DNA of 64,000 nt from an uncultured Phascolarctobacterium sp. (GTDB lineage Bacteria > Bacillota > Negativicutes > Acidaminococcales > Acidaminococcaceae), in assembly GCA_949299135.1 (NCBI GenBank), contig CASFZG010000005.1, forward strand, positions 55,534 to 119,533, given 5' to 3'. Both the position numbers and the translations under genes were made by a program. Below are positions 8,082 to 18,200 of this stretch, one piece after another; positions within the stretch are counted from its first letter, which is position 1; every line of letters starts with the position of its first letter. The notes under the pieces are model-generated. The model was not told the DNA's origin and did no database searches. It saw only the letters and a program-made list of their open reading frames with translations.

Positions 8082-8939
8082 TTATGCTTTGGTGCGTATA
8101 AAAAGGCCAATACAGCCCGGCCCCAAATGCGAAGCCAGCACCGTACCGATGCCCGTCATCAAAACCGGCACACCGGGATAACGCTTCGTCATTTCTTCGT
8201 ACAGATATTTAGCATCGTTTTCCGCTTCTTCGTTGGCAATGCAGATGCGTTCCGGCTCACCCTTGGCTTCCGCCAGTTCAAGCATCGTGTTCAGCACCTT
8301 GCTGCGCGTGCGGCATTTAGATGCCACCACCAGCTTGCCTTCCTTATCAAGCGTAATTACCGGGCGTATGCCGAGCAGATTGCCCACCAGCGCGCCCACC
8401 GCGCCGATACGCCCGCCTTTTTGCAAATATTCCAAAGTGCTTACGGAAAAGAAAGTTTCCGTCCTGTAAATAGCGTCGTTAATAAAGGCTTCCAGCTCGT
8501 CCATGCTGTCGCCCGCATCGATGTGTTCCAAAACGTCAAGCGCCAATGCACTGATAGGCGTTGCCGCCGTCCTGCTGTCGAACACGCGGATATCAGCGCC
8601 CGGCAACTCCTGCATTACCTGACGCGCCGCCATCTGCGCCGTCTGGCAGGTGCCGCTTAAAACGCCGTCCACAAAAATACCGATAACCTTCCTGCCTTCC
8701 TTGGAAAGTTCGTAAAACAAATCCAAAAAGTCGCCCACGGGCGGCTGGGAAGTTTTCGGCAGTTCGCCGCTGTCCTTCACCATTTTAAACATATCTGCCG
8801 TTTGTTTTTCGCCATCGCGCCATTCAATCGCGCCGTGGCGCACAATCAGCGGCAGGATATGGCAGCGTGCGTCATGCGCCAGCGGGGTTTCACCGGCGGA
8901 AGCAATGCTGTCAAGAACTATATGGATGTCATTATTCAA
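8082..8939 (-). CDS. DegV-family fatty-acid-binding protein (FakB-like)
   Basis: A 285-residue DegV protein that binds one fatty acid and presents it to FakA. It shows TSQPPVGDFLDLFYELSKEG, the VDGVLSGTCQTAQMAA region, DSRTAATPISALAL and the EYLQKGGRIGA motif typical of DegV. The start favoured is TTG 8939-8937, 8 nt after GGAGG; the frame is open to 8954 but that region contains the ribosome site. It is upstream of fakA, 80 nt away on the same strand. Fatty acid specificity cannot be read from sequence. Confidence 0.9.
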   Translation of the reverse strand: MNNDIHIVLDSIASAGETPLAHDARCHILPLIVRHGAIEWRDGEKQTADMFKMVKDSGELPKTSQPPVGDFLDLFYELSKEGRKVIGIFVDGVLSGTCQTAQMAARQVMQELPGADIRVFDSRTAATPISALALDVLEHIDAGDSMDELEAFINDAIYRTETFFSVSTLEYLQKGGRIGAVGALVGNLLGIRPVITLDKEGKLVVASKCRTRSKVLNTMLELAEAKGEPERICIANEEAENDAKYLYEEMTKRYPGVPVLMTGIGTVLASHLGPGCIGLFIRTKA

Positions 8940-9038
8940 AGTGCCATCCTCCAATCTATATTAGTAAACTTTTTCGATAAAGCCCGCTCTATCTTATTAT
9001 TTTACCATATAGCGATAATTTTTTCCAGCTGGCAAAAC

Positions 9039-9072
9039 AAAAAGACCCCTGCCGGTATGGCAAGGGCCTTTG
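9039..9072 (-). terminator. Intrinsic terminator after the small exported protein gene
   Basis: On the minus strand AAAGGCCCTTGCC and GGCAGGGGTCTTT form a long stem ending in a T run, 12 nt past the stop of the gene at 9085. Confidence 0.8.
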
Positions 9073-9084
9073 GTTAAGCCTTAA

Positions 9085-9642
9085 TTAAAATTTGTTTTCC
9101 ATAAAAGCTTTGTCAACGCGTTTCATTTCACGGGTTACGCAGCGGCCAAATTCTTCGCTTACCCAATCCCAACGGCTGGTCAGGGTTTCGTCGATTTCTT
9201 TGTCCTCATAAATGCGGTGTTCATAGAACTTGCCGTTAATTGCGCTGTAAGCGTAGGTTTTGCCGGTGATGTCCAGTTTCAAAATGCGTTCTGCGCTCGG
9301 AAATACCGGGTTGTCTTCGCAGGTATCCAGAACCATGCCAACTACAAGGTCAGCGCCGGAAGCTTTGGCAATTTTTACCATAGCGTCTTTGGAAGCACCG
9401 TCTTTGCCGATGTTGGCAGCAGCGATAGCGTCGTTGGTTACGTCGTTTTCAAGCAGTTCGTATTCAGGATAATCAAACAGCTGAATAGCGCCGCTGATAT
9501 AAATCTGGCCTGCGGTTTCGCTGCCGGAGTTGTTAACCAGAGGAAGCACTACTACTTTAGCAGCTTCGGCTTTGCCCATAGCGGGGATTGCAAAGCAAAC
9601 AGCCATCAGGGCTACCATTAATAAATTAAAAAATTTTTTCAT
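9085..9642 (-). CDS. Small exported protein with TolB/CsgG-like N-terminus
   Basis: The 185-residue product starts at ATG 9642-9640 after a GGGAGG site and has a clear signal peptide (MKKFFNLLMVALMAVCFAIP, cleavage near AEA-AKV). The mature N-terminus KVVVLPLVNNSG resembles the start of the TolB/CsgG-type nucleotide-fold domain used by periplasmic lipoproteins. The middle has two ADLVVG/DAMVKIAKASG-like segments, the C-terminus is charged. No catalytic motif is seen. It stands alone between degV and cstA with its own terminator. Function unknown; periplasmic location inferred. Confidence 0.75.
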   Translation of the reverse strand: MKKFFNLLMVALMAVCFAIPAMGKAEAAKVVVLPLVNNSGSETAGQIYISGAIQLFDYPEYELLENDVTNDAIAAANIGKDGASKDAMVKIAKASGADLVVGMVLDTCEDNPVFPSAERILKLDITGKTYAYSAINGKFYEHRIYEDKEIDETLTSRWDWVSEEFGRCVTREMKRVDKAFMENKF

Positions 9643-9727
9643 TCTCTTACCTCCCAAGATAAAATGGCTATGAAATAATTTTAACACACTTCCGCGCAAA
9701 AATACAGCCTGCCGCGCAAAATATTGC

Positions 9728-9763
9728 AAAAAAAGTGCGGCCCCGAAGTATTTTCAGGGCCGC
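9728..9763 (-). terminator. Intrinsic terminator after cstA
   Basis: GCGGCCC / GGGCCGC stem followed on the minus strand by ACTTTTTTTG. Confidence 0.85.
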
Positions 9764-9785
9764 CTTAATTTTTTAAACTTATTTA

Positions 9786-11474
9786 TTACGCTTTTGCCGT
9801 TTTGTTATGCGAACCTGCTTCGCTGCTGGTTAAAGTCCTTACGCTGTTGGAGGCAATCAAAAATGCCAGCGTAATAAGCGCAATGGCAACTACCAGTTGC
9901 AAGCCGTCGGTAAGCATGCCGAACGGTGCGCCCGTCATCAGCTTGTTGATAATGCCGTAAATCGACATTGCCAGCGCGCTCATGGTAGCGAGGAACATAA
10001 AGGTCATCGGCACATAAAGCATCCAGCCCTGGCGGCCGGTAACTTTAAGGAATACCGACAGCGAGATGAATACCAGTGCTGCGCAAAGCTGGTTGGCTGC
10101 GCCGAACAGCGGCCATACGTTCATATATCCGCCGAGGCAGAGCAGGTAACCGAAGAACAGCGTAATAACGGTTGCAAAATATTTGTTGGTCATCAGCTTC
10201 TGGAAGCCGCTCATTTCTTCCGGTTTGCCGGAGGTGAACAGTTCCTGGAAGCACATACGGCCGATACGGCCAACGGAGTCCAAAGTCGTCAGCGCCAGCG
10301 CGGATACGCACATGGTAATAACGCAGGTTGCCACGTGGGTGGAAAGACCGAACATACCCATAAAGCCGCCGACAGCGCCCGCAAAAATCTGGAACGGTGT
10401 GCCCTTCGGCATTACGCCGCCGGTAGCGGCAGCGCCGACAACGATTAAGGATACAACGGCGAGGATGGATTCAATCAGCATGGAGCCGTAACCGATAAAG
10501 AGCATGTCTTTTTCGTTGGAAACGGTTTTGGAAGAAGTGCCAGAGGATACCAGGCTGTGGAAGCCGGATACCGCGCCGCACGCGATGGTGATAAACAGAA
10601 TCGGGAACAGCGGCTGTCCGTTTACAACAAAGCCGTTAAACGCAGGCAGCTCGATGGACGGGTTGGTAAAAATTACGCCCAACACGCCGCTGGCAATCAT
10701 GCCTAAAAGCAGGAACACGCTTAAATAATCGCGCGGCTCCATCAAAAGCCACATCGGCATAACCGCTGCCATAAACATATAAGCAAAAACTACATAAAGC
10801 CAGGTGGTTTTATCAAAATACAGCGGGTATTCAATGCCGCCCCACAGCATTGCCAGCATCAAAACAATGGCAACAACCAGTTTCGGGCCTTCAGCCAGCG
10901 GGCATTTCTTTAAAAAGTAACCAAAAGCAATGGCTACAACAATGTACAGCATGGAAATCGAAGCAGCGGCAGCATTCGGGGTAGCCAAAGCGCCGTCAGC
11001 CTTAAAGCCGTTAAACGTGCTGGCAACGATATCCGCGAAAGCGGCGGTTACAAGCAAAGTAAACAGCCACGAGAACAAAAGGAACATTTTTTTGCCGGTT
11101 TTGCCGATGTACTGCTCAATCAGCATGCCCATGGATTTGCCCTCGTTTTTAACGGAAGCATACAGCGCGGTAAAATCCTGCACAGCGCCGAAGAAAATGC
11201 CGCCAATCATCAGCCACAGCATAACCGGCGCCCAGCCGAACATAGCCGCGATAATCGGGCCGGTTACAGGGCCTGCGCCCGTAATTGAAGAAAACTGATG
11301 CGCAAAAACCGTAAACTTACTGGACGGAACATAATCGTTGCCGTCTTCGTGCACATAGGCCGGCGTGCGCGCGTTGGGGTCAACGCCCCACAGCCTTACC
11401 AGCCAGCGGCCGTAAATAAAATAGCCGCAGGCACACACAACCAGCGCGATGCCTAACAACATTAATCCTGTCAT
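9786..11474 (-). CDS. cstA: CstA-family pyruvate/peptide transporter
   Basis: A 562-residue polytopic inner-membrane protein, about 16 hydrophobic segments. The family signature is plain near the N-terminus: VFAHQFSSITGAGPVTGPII and later FMGMFGLSTHVATCVITM and WPLFGAANQLCAALVF. CstA was first linked to peptide uptake under carbon starvation; related BtsT and CstA transport pyruvate with protons. Start ATG 11474 follows AGAGGT. It is monocistronic with its own terminator. No CstA-linked two-component system is nearby. Pyruvate use fits the malic enzyme further on, which is inference. Confidence 0.93.
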   Translation of the reverse strand: MTGLMLLGIALVVCACGYFIYGRWLVRLWGVDPNARTPAYVHEDGNDYVPSSKFTVFAHQFSSITGAGPVTGPIIAAMFGWAPVMLWLMIGGIFFGAVQDFTALYASVKNEGKSMGMLIEQYIGKTGKKMFLLFSWLFTLLVTAAFADIVASTFNGFKADGALATPNAAAASISMLYIVVAIAFGYFLKKCPLAEGPKLVVAIVLMLAMLWGGIEYPLYFDKTTWLYVVFAYMFMAAVMPMWLLMEPRDYLSVFLLLGMIASGVLGVIFTNPSIELPAFNGFVVNGQPLFPILFITIACGAVSGFHSLVSSGTSSKTVSNEKDMLFIGYGSMLIESILAVVSLIVVGAAATGGVMPKGTPFQIFAGAVGGFMGMFGLSTHVATCVITMCVSALALTTLDSVGRIGRMCFQELFTSGKPEEMSGFQKLMTNKYFATVITLFFGYLLCLGGYMNVWPLFGAANQLCAALVFISLSVFLKVTGRQGWMLYVPMTFMFLATMSALAMSIYGIINKLMTGAPFGMLTDGLQLVVAIALITLAFLIASNSVRTLTSSEAGSHNKTAKA

Positions 11475-11664
11475 TTTTCTTTACCTCTTTCCCTTAAAAA
11501 TAAAATAATAATATAGTATGAAATTTATCACCAAACGGCAATAATGTCAACAAAAAGTGTAATTTTTTGTGAACTTTTGCAAACCGCACCGCAAAGTGTA
11601 AAGAATATAATAAAACAAAAAGGACTTTGCCATAACGGTGTTTATTTTTTCGCGCCCGCGCGGA

Positions 11665-11692
11665 TAAAAAAACAAGCCGCCAGAAGGCGGCC
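11665..11692 (-). terminator. Intrinsic terminator after the YbjN-like gene
   Basis: GGCCGCC-TTCT-GGCGGCTT followed by GTTTTTTTATCC on the minus strand, just past the stop at 11707. Confidence 0.85.
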
Positions 11693-11706
11693 GTAAAAAA
11701 CAGGGT

Positions 11707-12135
11707 TTATTTCCAGATTAACTGCATCAGTTTTTTGTATTCGCCGTTTAAATGGCGGATGATAACGTCGAACATCGTGTAAATCAAATCGCCGTCGCTG
11801 TCATCCTTGAACAAAATGCAGCAGTCCAGAATAAGCGAACCGTTATCGTCAAAATAATATTTAAAGGATTTGTAGCCCTTGTTCAGGCGGTTCAGCTCTT
11901 TTAAAAGCTCCGTTTCGTTGGTTTCGTTAAGCACACGCTGCGCCACCAGCACGCGCACCATGCCGTAAATGCTGCTGTCCAGCACAACAATCGTCGGCAG
12001 CTGCTGCCCGTTAATTTCAATATTGCTGCGGAACACAACGCTGTTTAACGCATCATCCGCAATTTCATCAACGGTAAAGCTTTTAATCTTGTTGTCATCC
12101 AAATACTTTTTAAAGGATTCCGCTTTTTTATTCAT
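11707..12135 (-). CDS. YbjN-like domain protein
   Basis: A soluble 142-residue protein with the layout of YbjN/type III chaperone-like folds: an N-terminal helix (ESFKKYLDDNKI), beta strands (LPTIVVLDSSIYGMVRVLVA), a central helix ETELLKELNRLNKGYKSFKYY and strands SLILDCCILF. YbjN members are often stress or motility modulators, but no role can be assigned here. Start ATG 12135-12133 lies 11 nt after GGAGG; an earlier TTG in frame overlaps that site. It lies just downstream of the giant adhesin on the same strand, separated by a terminator-like hairpin, so co-expression is possible by read-through. Confidence 0.7.
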   Translation of the reverse strand: MNKKAESFKKYLDDNKIKSFTVDEIADDALNSVVFRSNIEINGQQLPTIVVLDSSIYGMVRVLVAQRVLNETNETELLKELNRLNKGYKSFKYYFDDNGSLILDCCILFKDDSDGDLIYTMFDVIIRHLNGEYKKLMQLIWK

Positions 12136-12163
12136 CCAAACATCAACCTCCAAAATTATTTGT

Positions 12164-12195
12164 AATACCCGAAGGCATTTGCGCCCCCGGGTATT
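12164..12195 (-). terminator. Probable terminator after the adhesin gene
   Basis: AATACCC and GGGTATT close an 18-nt partly self-complementary loop; on the minus strand it is followed by ACAAATAATTTT, a weak T tract. Confidence 0.6.
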
Positions 12196-12203
12196 AAATT
12201 TTG

Positions 12204-15200
12204 TTAAGCCTCTACGGCAATTTCGTCCTCACCGGCGTTTTCTTCGGTAAAGTTCTGGTAATCAATCAGGCCGTAACGGTCGTGCAGCGATAAGCCGTAG
12301 CCATAAGCCTGTTTCCAGTCCTCATCAAGGTAACGCCCGTGCTGCCAGCGCAGATGGTCTTCCGCCGTAAAGCGCTGGTTGTAAGCATACCAGTAATTAT
12401 CAAGGCTCAGCAGCCTGCCGTCAGTTTCAACGGTGTCTGCATCTACAAAGTTAATGAACATGGAAGGATAAGCCTGATAAATATGTACATTGGCATCGTC
12501 ATCTTTTACCGGAATATTGCCGTAAACAGTTGCCAAAGTGCCGGTGTTTTCCAGCTTAGCCATTTCTTCAATCAGGATTTTGTTAAAGTCCATCTTGTCA
12601 TCAACCGTGGTAACTTTGGCTTCTTCTGCCCACAAATCCGTAAATACGGATTTATCGTTAACGTCAATTGTTTCAATTACCAGCGATTCAATCGGGCCGT
12701 CGCCACTATTGGAACCGGTGTTGATAATCAGGTCGCCGCCTGCATCTTTATTCTGCGTAATGTTCTGCCCGTGAATCCTGTCGCCGTTCAGCGTTACGCT
12801 GTCTTTGGCAATGATGTTTACAAGCTCCTGCTCAATCGCCTGCATGATAACATCCTTACCGTTAACGGTATTGCTTTTAATTACGCCGTCAACTGCCGTA
12901 AACTCAATTTTTCCGGTGGCGTTCAAAATGCCTTCGTTGTTGATATCGGCTTTATCGGCTGTAACTTTCTTAGCCGTTACAGTCAGGCTGCCGTTGATGT
13001 TGGCTTCGTCCTGTTTTGTCGGGTCTGTAATATCCTGCGTGGTGATATTAACACTGCCGTCGCTGTTGGTAAAGCTTACATCGCCGCCCTTCTTATTGAT
13101 AAAGCCGCCCATATCTACGTTAAAGCCTTCAGGGTTGCTTACCGCCAAAGCAAGGCTGCCGCCTACTGCCTGAATATCAACATTTCCAATTACATTATGT
13201 TTGTTGACAAGTTCTACATTGCCATTGATTGCCGCTACAGTCAGATTATCCACAGCAATATTTTCAGTTGCCTCACTTGTAGTCTGAATAATATCGCCGT
13301 TATAGGCATGCAGGTTCAAATTGCCATCGTCCTTATTAACATGCAGCATGCCGCTGATGATAATATCTTCCGCTGCGTGCAGGTTAACATCGCCTTTAGC
13401 GTCAATGTAGCCGGTTACGTTTTCATCTTCAGCAGTTTCAGCATTATCCTCACGCCCAAGGTAAATCGAGCCTTCACTGTCAACATTTACGCCGCCGTCA
13501 GCTTGTTTCATAGTGCCAAGAATCAGCGTGCCGTCCTGTTTAGCTTCAATGTTGATTGCATCCTGAACTTCAGTATTAACAACCGCGCCGCTGTTCTTAA
13601 TGCGCAGGCCTTCAGTTTTAGTACCGATACCGCCGCCGGTAGATTTAAGGTTAATGGTATCACTGGCGTTAATGTAACTGATGTCGTCAGTTCTGCTTAC
13701 AATATCGCCGTTAGCGGTAATATTTACTTCAGTACCTGCTACGCTGCCCAGTGTAAAGTTACCGCTGCCAACCTGCTGCAATTTAACATTGCCCGCTGCG
13801 TTGGCGCTGATGAAGCCGCCTTCATTCAGAGCAACCTGTACAGCCTGTTTAACATCATTCAAGCTGTTAATGCTGCCGCTGCCGCCTTCAAGATAAATGC
13901 TGCTGCCGGTAACTTCATTTACGTTCAAGCCTTTCTGACCGCTCAGGCGCAGGTCATTAGCAACAAATTCATCGGCATTAAGTACGGAATCCTTCGCCAG
14001 CAGGTAAATGTGGTCAGCCGTCGGAGTCTTATTGTCACTGTTCTTCACAGTAACAGTACCGCCGTCGCTGTTCAGTTTAACGCTTACCGGGGTAGTACGG
14101 CGGATAACAACATCATCAGCGCCCCAAACAACGTCGCCCGCTCTTGCGGAAGCAAGTTTTTCAAGGAAGCCCGTTGCGTCTTCTTTCTCACCCGTAAACA
14201 AATCTGCCAGATTTTCAGCTTTTAACCCAATTTCTGAAAGCGAACTTGCCTGATCATCTACTACGCCCAAATTGCCGGTGTTAGAGATAAACGTAATGTT
14301 GTTGCCGGTTACGTTGGCAGTTTTAACATCGCTTACGCTGCCCGCATTGGGGTTAATAACGGTATCCTGAACCGCGTACAACAACTGCTTATCAGTCCAA
14401 CCGTAGTTGTCGTCTGCCGCGTTGCCGATAGCCTCGTAGCTGAGCAACCAGCTTACAGCCTGCTCATTATCTGCAAAGACGCTGTTTTCAATAAAGTTTG
14501 CTTTTTTCTGCTCATAATCAGCACCAACCTGTGCGTAATAGTCATAAGCCTCGTTGTATTTTTCAAGCGCGGTTTTATAAGCTTTCTTGCTTTCAAGGTC
14601 ATCACCAAGGTTAGCAATGGCTTCATTCAAAGCACCCTGTTTAGCGTTCAGGTCTTCTCGTGCTGCCTGCACCTCAGCGTTGTCGCCCTTCATCAGCTTA
14701 ATAAACTCATCACCTGTTTCAACAAGTATCGTACCCTGTTCTTGCGCTTTGTCCATAGTTAAACCATCGGCATAGAACATCGAACCGCTTTCAGCTGCCT
14801 TTTTAAGGTTAGCCAGCTGGTTATCCTTGCTGTTAAGCTGGCCGCCGTTTGTACCGTTGTCAAGCAGACCGAGTTTTTCCCATTCGTCAATGCGGGTGCT
14901 GTCCTTGTTCTCGTTGCTGTTATTTTTAATCGCATCTACAAAGCCTGCGCCATCGCCGGTAACTTTAAGCACAACATCGCCGTCTTCTGCAACAATCTCG
15001 CCAAGGTACATGTGGCCGTTTGCTTCCGTCAGGCTAATATTATCTACCGCATAAGCGTTAGTGCCTTCCGTACCGCCGTCAATAACAAGGTCAATACCTC
15101 CGCCGTAGGATTGCAGCGTAATGCCATCACCTTTTACAGCATAACCGTTTGCAGCAATATCACCGTTCAGCAGGCTGCCTTCGGCAGTAATGTTTACGTT

Positions 15201-18200
15201 GCCTTTACCGGTACTTACATTTTTAATGTAAACCATATCGTTAGCATTAGCTGCCACAGCCTGAATGTTGACATTACCGCTGTCAGTTGTTGCGTCAAGC
15301 GTAAGCGCACCATTAACATTCTTCTGGATTACGTCAATGCTGGTATGTGCATCAAAGCTTGCGTTATCGGAAATTACCGTTGCATCGTCAATATGCCCGA
15401 TGCTGCCGGTAGTGCTGGTAATATCAACTTGTCCCATGTGGATATCGCCGCCGAGCAGGATATCGCTGTTGCTGATGATATCACCGGTACTGCCATTTTT
15501 GTTACCAACAAACTCAATGCCGATAGAGTTGTCAGCCTTTAAGCCGAAGTTATAGGCGGTAATCATGCCGCTGGTTTCTTTCCACCTGGTAGTAACAGTT
15601 TTGCCCCACCAGCCAAGAGGATCTTTATTTTCTGTGGTAGTTACCTTTTCAGAAATTATGGTCTCGTAAATATAATTACCATTCTCATCTCTGAGATAAT
15701 AAGGATTACCTGTATCCTTAGTTGTTAAAATTTGGTTGCCAGTCTCAGGATCTACATCCCAATATAACAGGTTTTCCCCATCAGTACCCTGTTTCGGCTT
15801 GCCTTTGCGTTCAAACGCAATCTGATACAAAACATCTTTATCAGCATCTTCGATATCCTTGATAGTTTCACTGCCGGCAACATTGTCAAGAGGCTTATAA
15901 TCTCCATCAAGGCTGCCATCAGTGATGATGTTGCCAACAGTAGGCAGCATTTCATCCTGTATGTCAGGTTCGCCAACCTGCATATTATTCTTGGTAACTT
16001 CATCCAGCGAGCCAACAACACTTTGCCAGTCTTTCTCCGCTAAACCAAACCAGCTGGTATCGCTAACGTGCTCATAAGTAACAGTTACACGGTTAGCAGT
16101 ACCATTGCTCCAGATATAGTACTGGTCATCCTGCGGATTATAAGTAGTAGGTGTTATATTCGGATCGTTTTCAATAACACTTCCATTTTTAGTAACGATA
16201 ATGTTAACGTTACCATCTTTATCTATAATTCTGTTATATTCAACTTTGTCACCGGTATTGGTGTCGTTAATTTCAATACGGCCTGCAACAGATTCGGCAT
16301 TAATGCTGCCCAGTTTAAGCGTAAACCGGTTATCCATGTCTTTAACCGTGCTGTCAATATCATAACGAGAACCGCCATCCAGCACAATCAGCTTGCCGCC
16401 GCTTGCATTGGTATTGGCAATGGCACCGGTCAGGTAAATGCGTCCGCCGCCTGCCTGCTCAATGTCTTCGGTAAAGATTTGGCCCGTAGTGGGGTTATAC
16501 CATGCTTTTATGCCGTAAACAAATTTGCCGGTAGTATCATCATAATAAGCGCCGCTTTTTTTAATGTCAGTTACAAGATATTCATCTGTTTTAAATTCAG
16601 CATCCGGCCGTTTTTCCGCCCCCGGCGTACCATCGTCAATAAGGTCTTTGGCTATGTCTTGTTTAATATTGAGCACATAATTCTCATAACCGCTCTGGAT
16701 TTTGCCGTTTACGTTAATGCTTGCCGCATTGATGTAAATAGCGCCGCCTGCAGTAATGCCTGCCCTGCCGTCGTTAATTTCGCCGGTAAGCTGTCTTGCT
16801 GCCTGCAAGGCAGTAGTCTTATCCAGCGTTGTACCTTTAACTTCCAAACCGGTCAGGAATTCTGCCAAATCTTCAACCGAACTAAATGCCGCGTAATACT
16901 TACCGTCATCATTTATTTGCTTATTGTCCAGTTTCCCAATTAAAGCTTTCTGAATGGCTGCAATATAATTCTCATCCAACGCATTCTTCGGGTCGCCTGC
17001 TACGTCGGTAATACCATCGCTATAGCCCTGCGTTACAGCACCGCCCGCCGTTAAGGTTACGGTACGCCCTTTAACGCTGCCCGCTTCCTGCAATACGCCG
17101 GTATCGCCATCTACTTTACCTGCAACATAAATGCTGTTGTTCAGGTTATAAATTGTAATATCTCCGTAAGGATTGTAGATAGTGCCGTAAACACCAATAT
17201 CAGGCGTGTAGTACTGAGATTCGCTTGCTTTTACGTTATTGCTGCTTGAGATATTGACTTGTGCGCCATTACCGCCGGTATCCGCGTTAACGGTAATATC
17301 GCCATGACTGCCGTTAATAGATGTGTTGTTGTACACAATGCTGCCGCCGTCATTATCAACAGTGATATTGTTAACCTTTAAGAAGAAATTGCTCTCGTTA
17401 TCAATGGTTAATGTCGGGTTGCCGTTGGCAGTCATTGTACCATTACCGCTAAGGCTGCCGCCGCTGATATTAATATCGCCGCCGGAAATATTCAAATCCT
17501 GCAATTCAATAGTCGGCACAATGCTCTTTTCAGTAACTGCAAATACTCCTGTTTTTTCATCATAACGGCCAATGCCAAGCGCCTGCAGCTCGCTTTGTAC
17601 ACGTGCCAGTTCATCGCTATAAGTAGTACTTACTTCTGTTCCGGCATATTCCTGCATCATATCAGCAAGCTTGCTGTACCTTTCAAGCAAAGCAGAAGCG
17701 TATGCCGCCATGCCGATGTTTTCGGCCGGGCTGCCGTACAAATCTTCAAACCACTGCGGAGCTTCAATGCTTACATATTTATCCGAACCGGCATTACCAA
17801 AAATGTTGGCATTAATGTTTTCTTCGCTAAAGCCTTCTTTAAGCGCTGCATCATAAGCATCTTCAGCAGCCTCTAAAGCATCTTTAACTGCTTTAAACTC
17901 ATCACTGTTAACAATACCATCAACACCATAGATTTCTTCAGTCAAAGCAGCAATTTGGTTACTCAGTTCAACGATATCATATTGTTCAAGGTTTTTATCG
18001 TTTGCTGCTTTTTGGGCGGCATAACCATCACGAATCGCCTGCAAACCGCCATCGCCATAAATTCTATTGTTGATAGCATTAATAGTATTGTTGTGACTAT
18101 CATAATCATCGTGATAGTCATCATACCAGGCAGATGAAGGATTTGTTAAACCGTCAACAAAAGTATCTCTATCTATATCTTTGATTGTCGATGGTTTGTC

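Noticed and set aside
12339..14225. 628-codon plus-strand open frame opposite the adhesin C-terminus
   Set aside because: It is one of many long plus-strand frames opposite the biased, repetitive adhesin codons. It has no ribosome site and no recognisable domain; the minus-strand gene explains the region.
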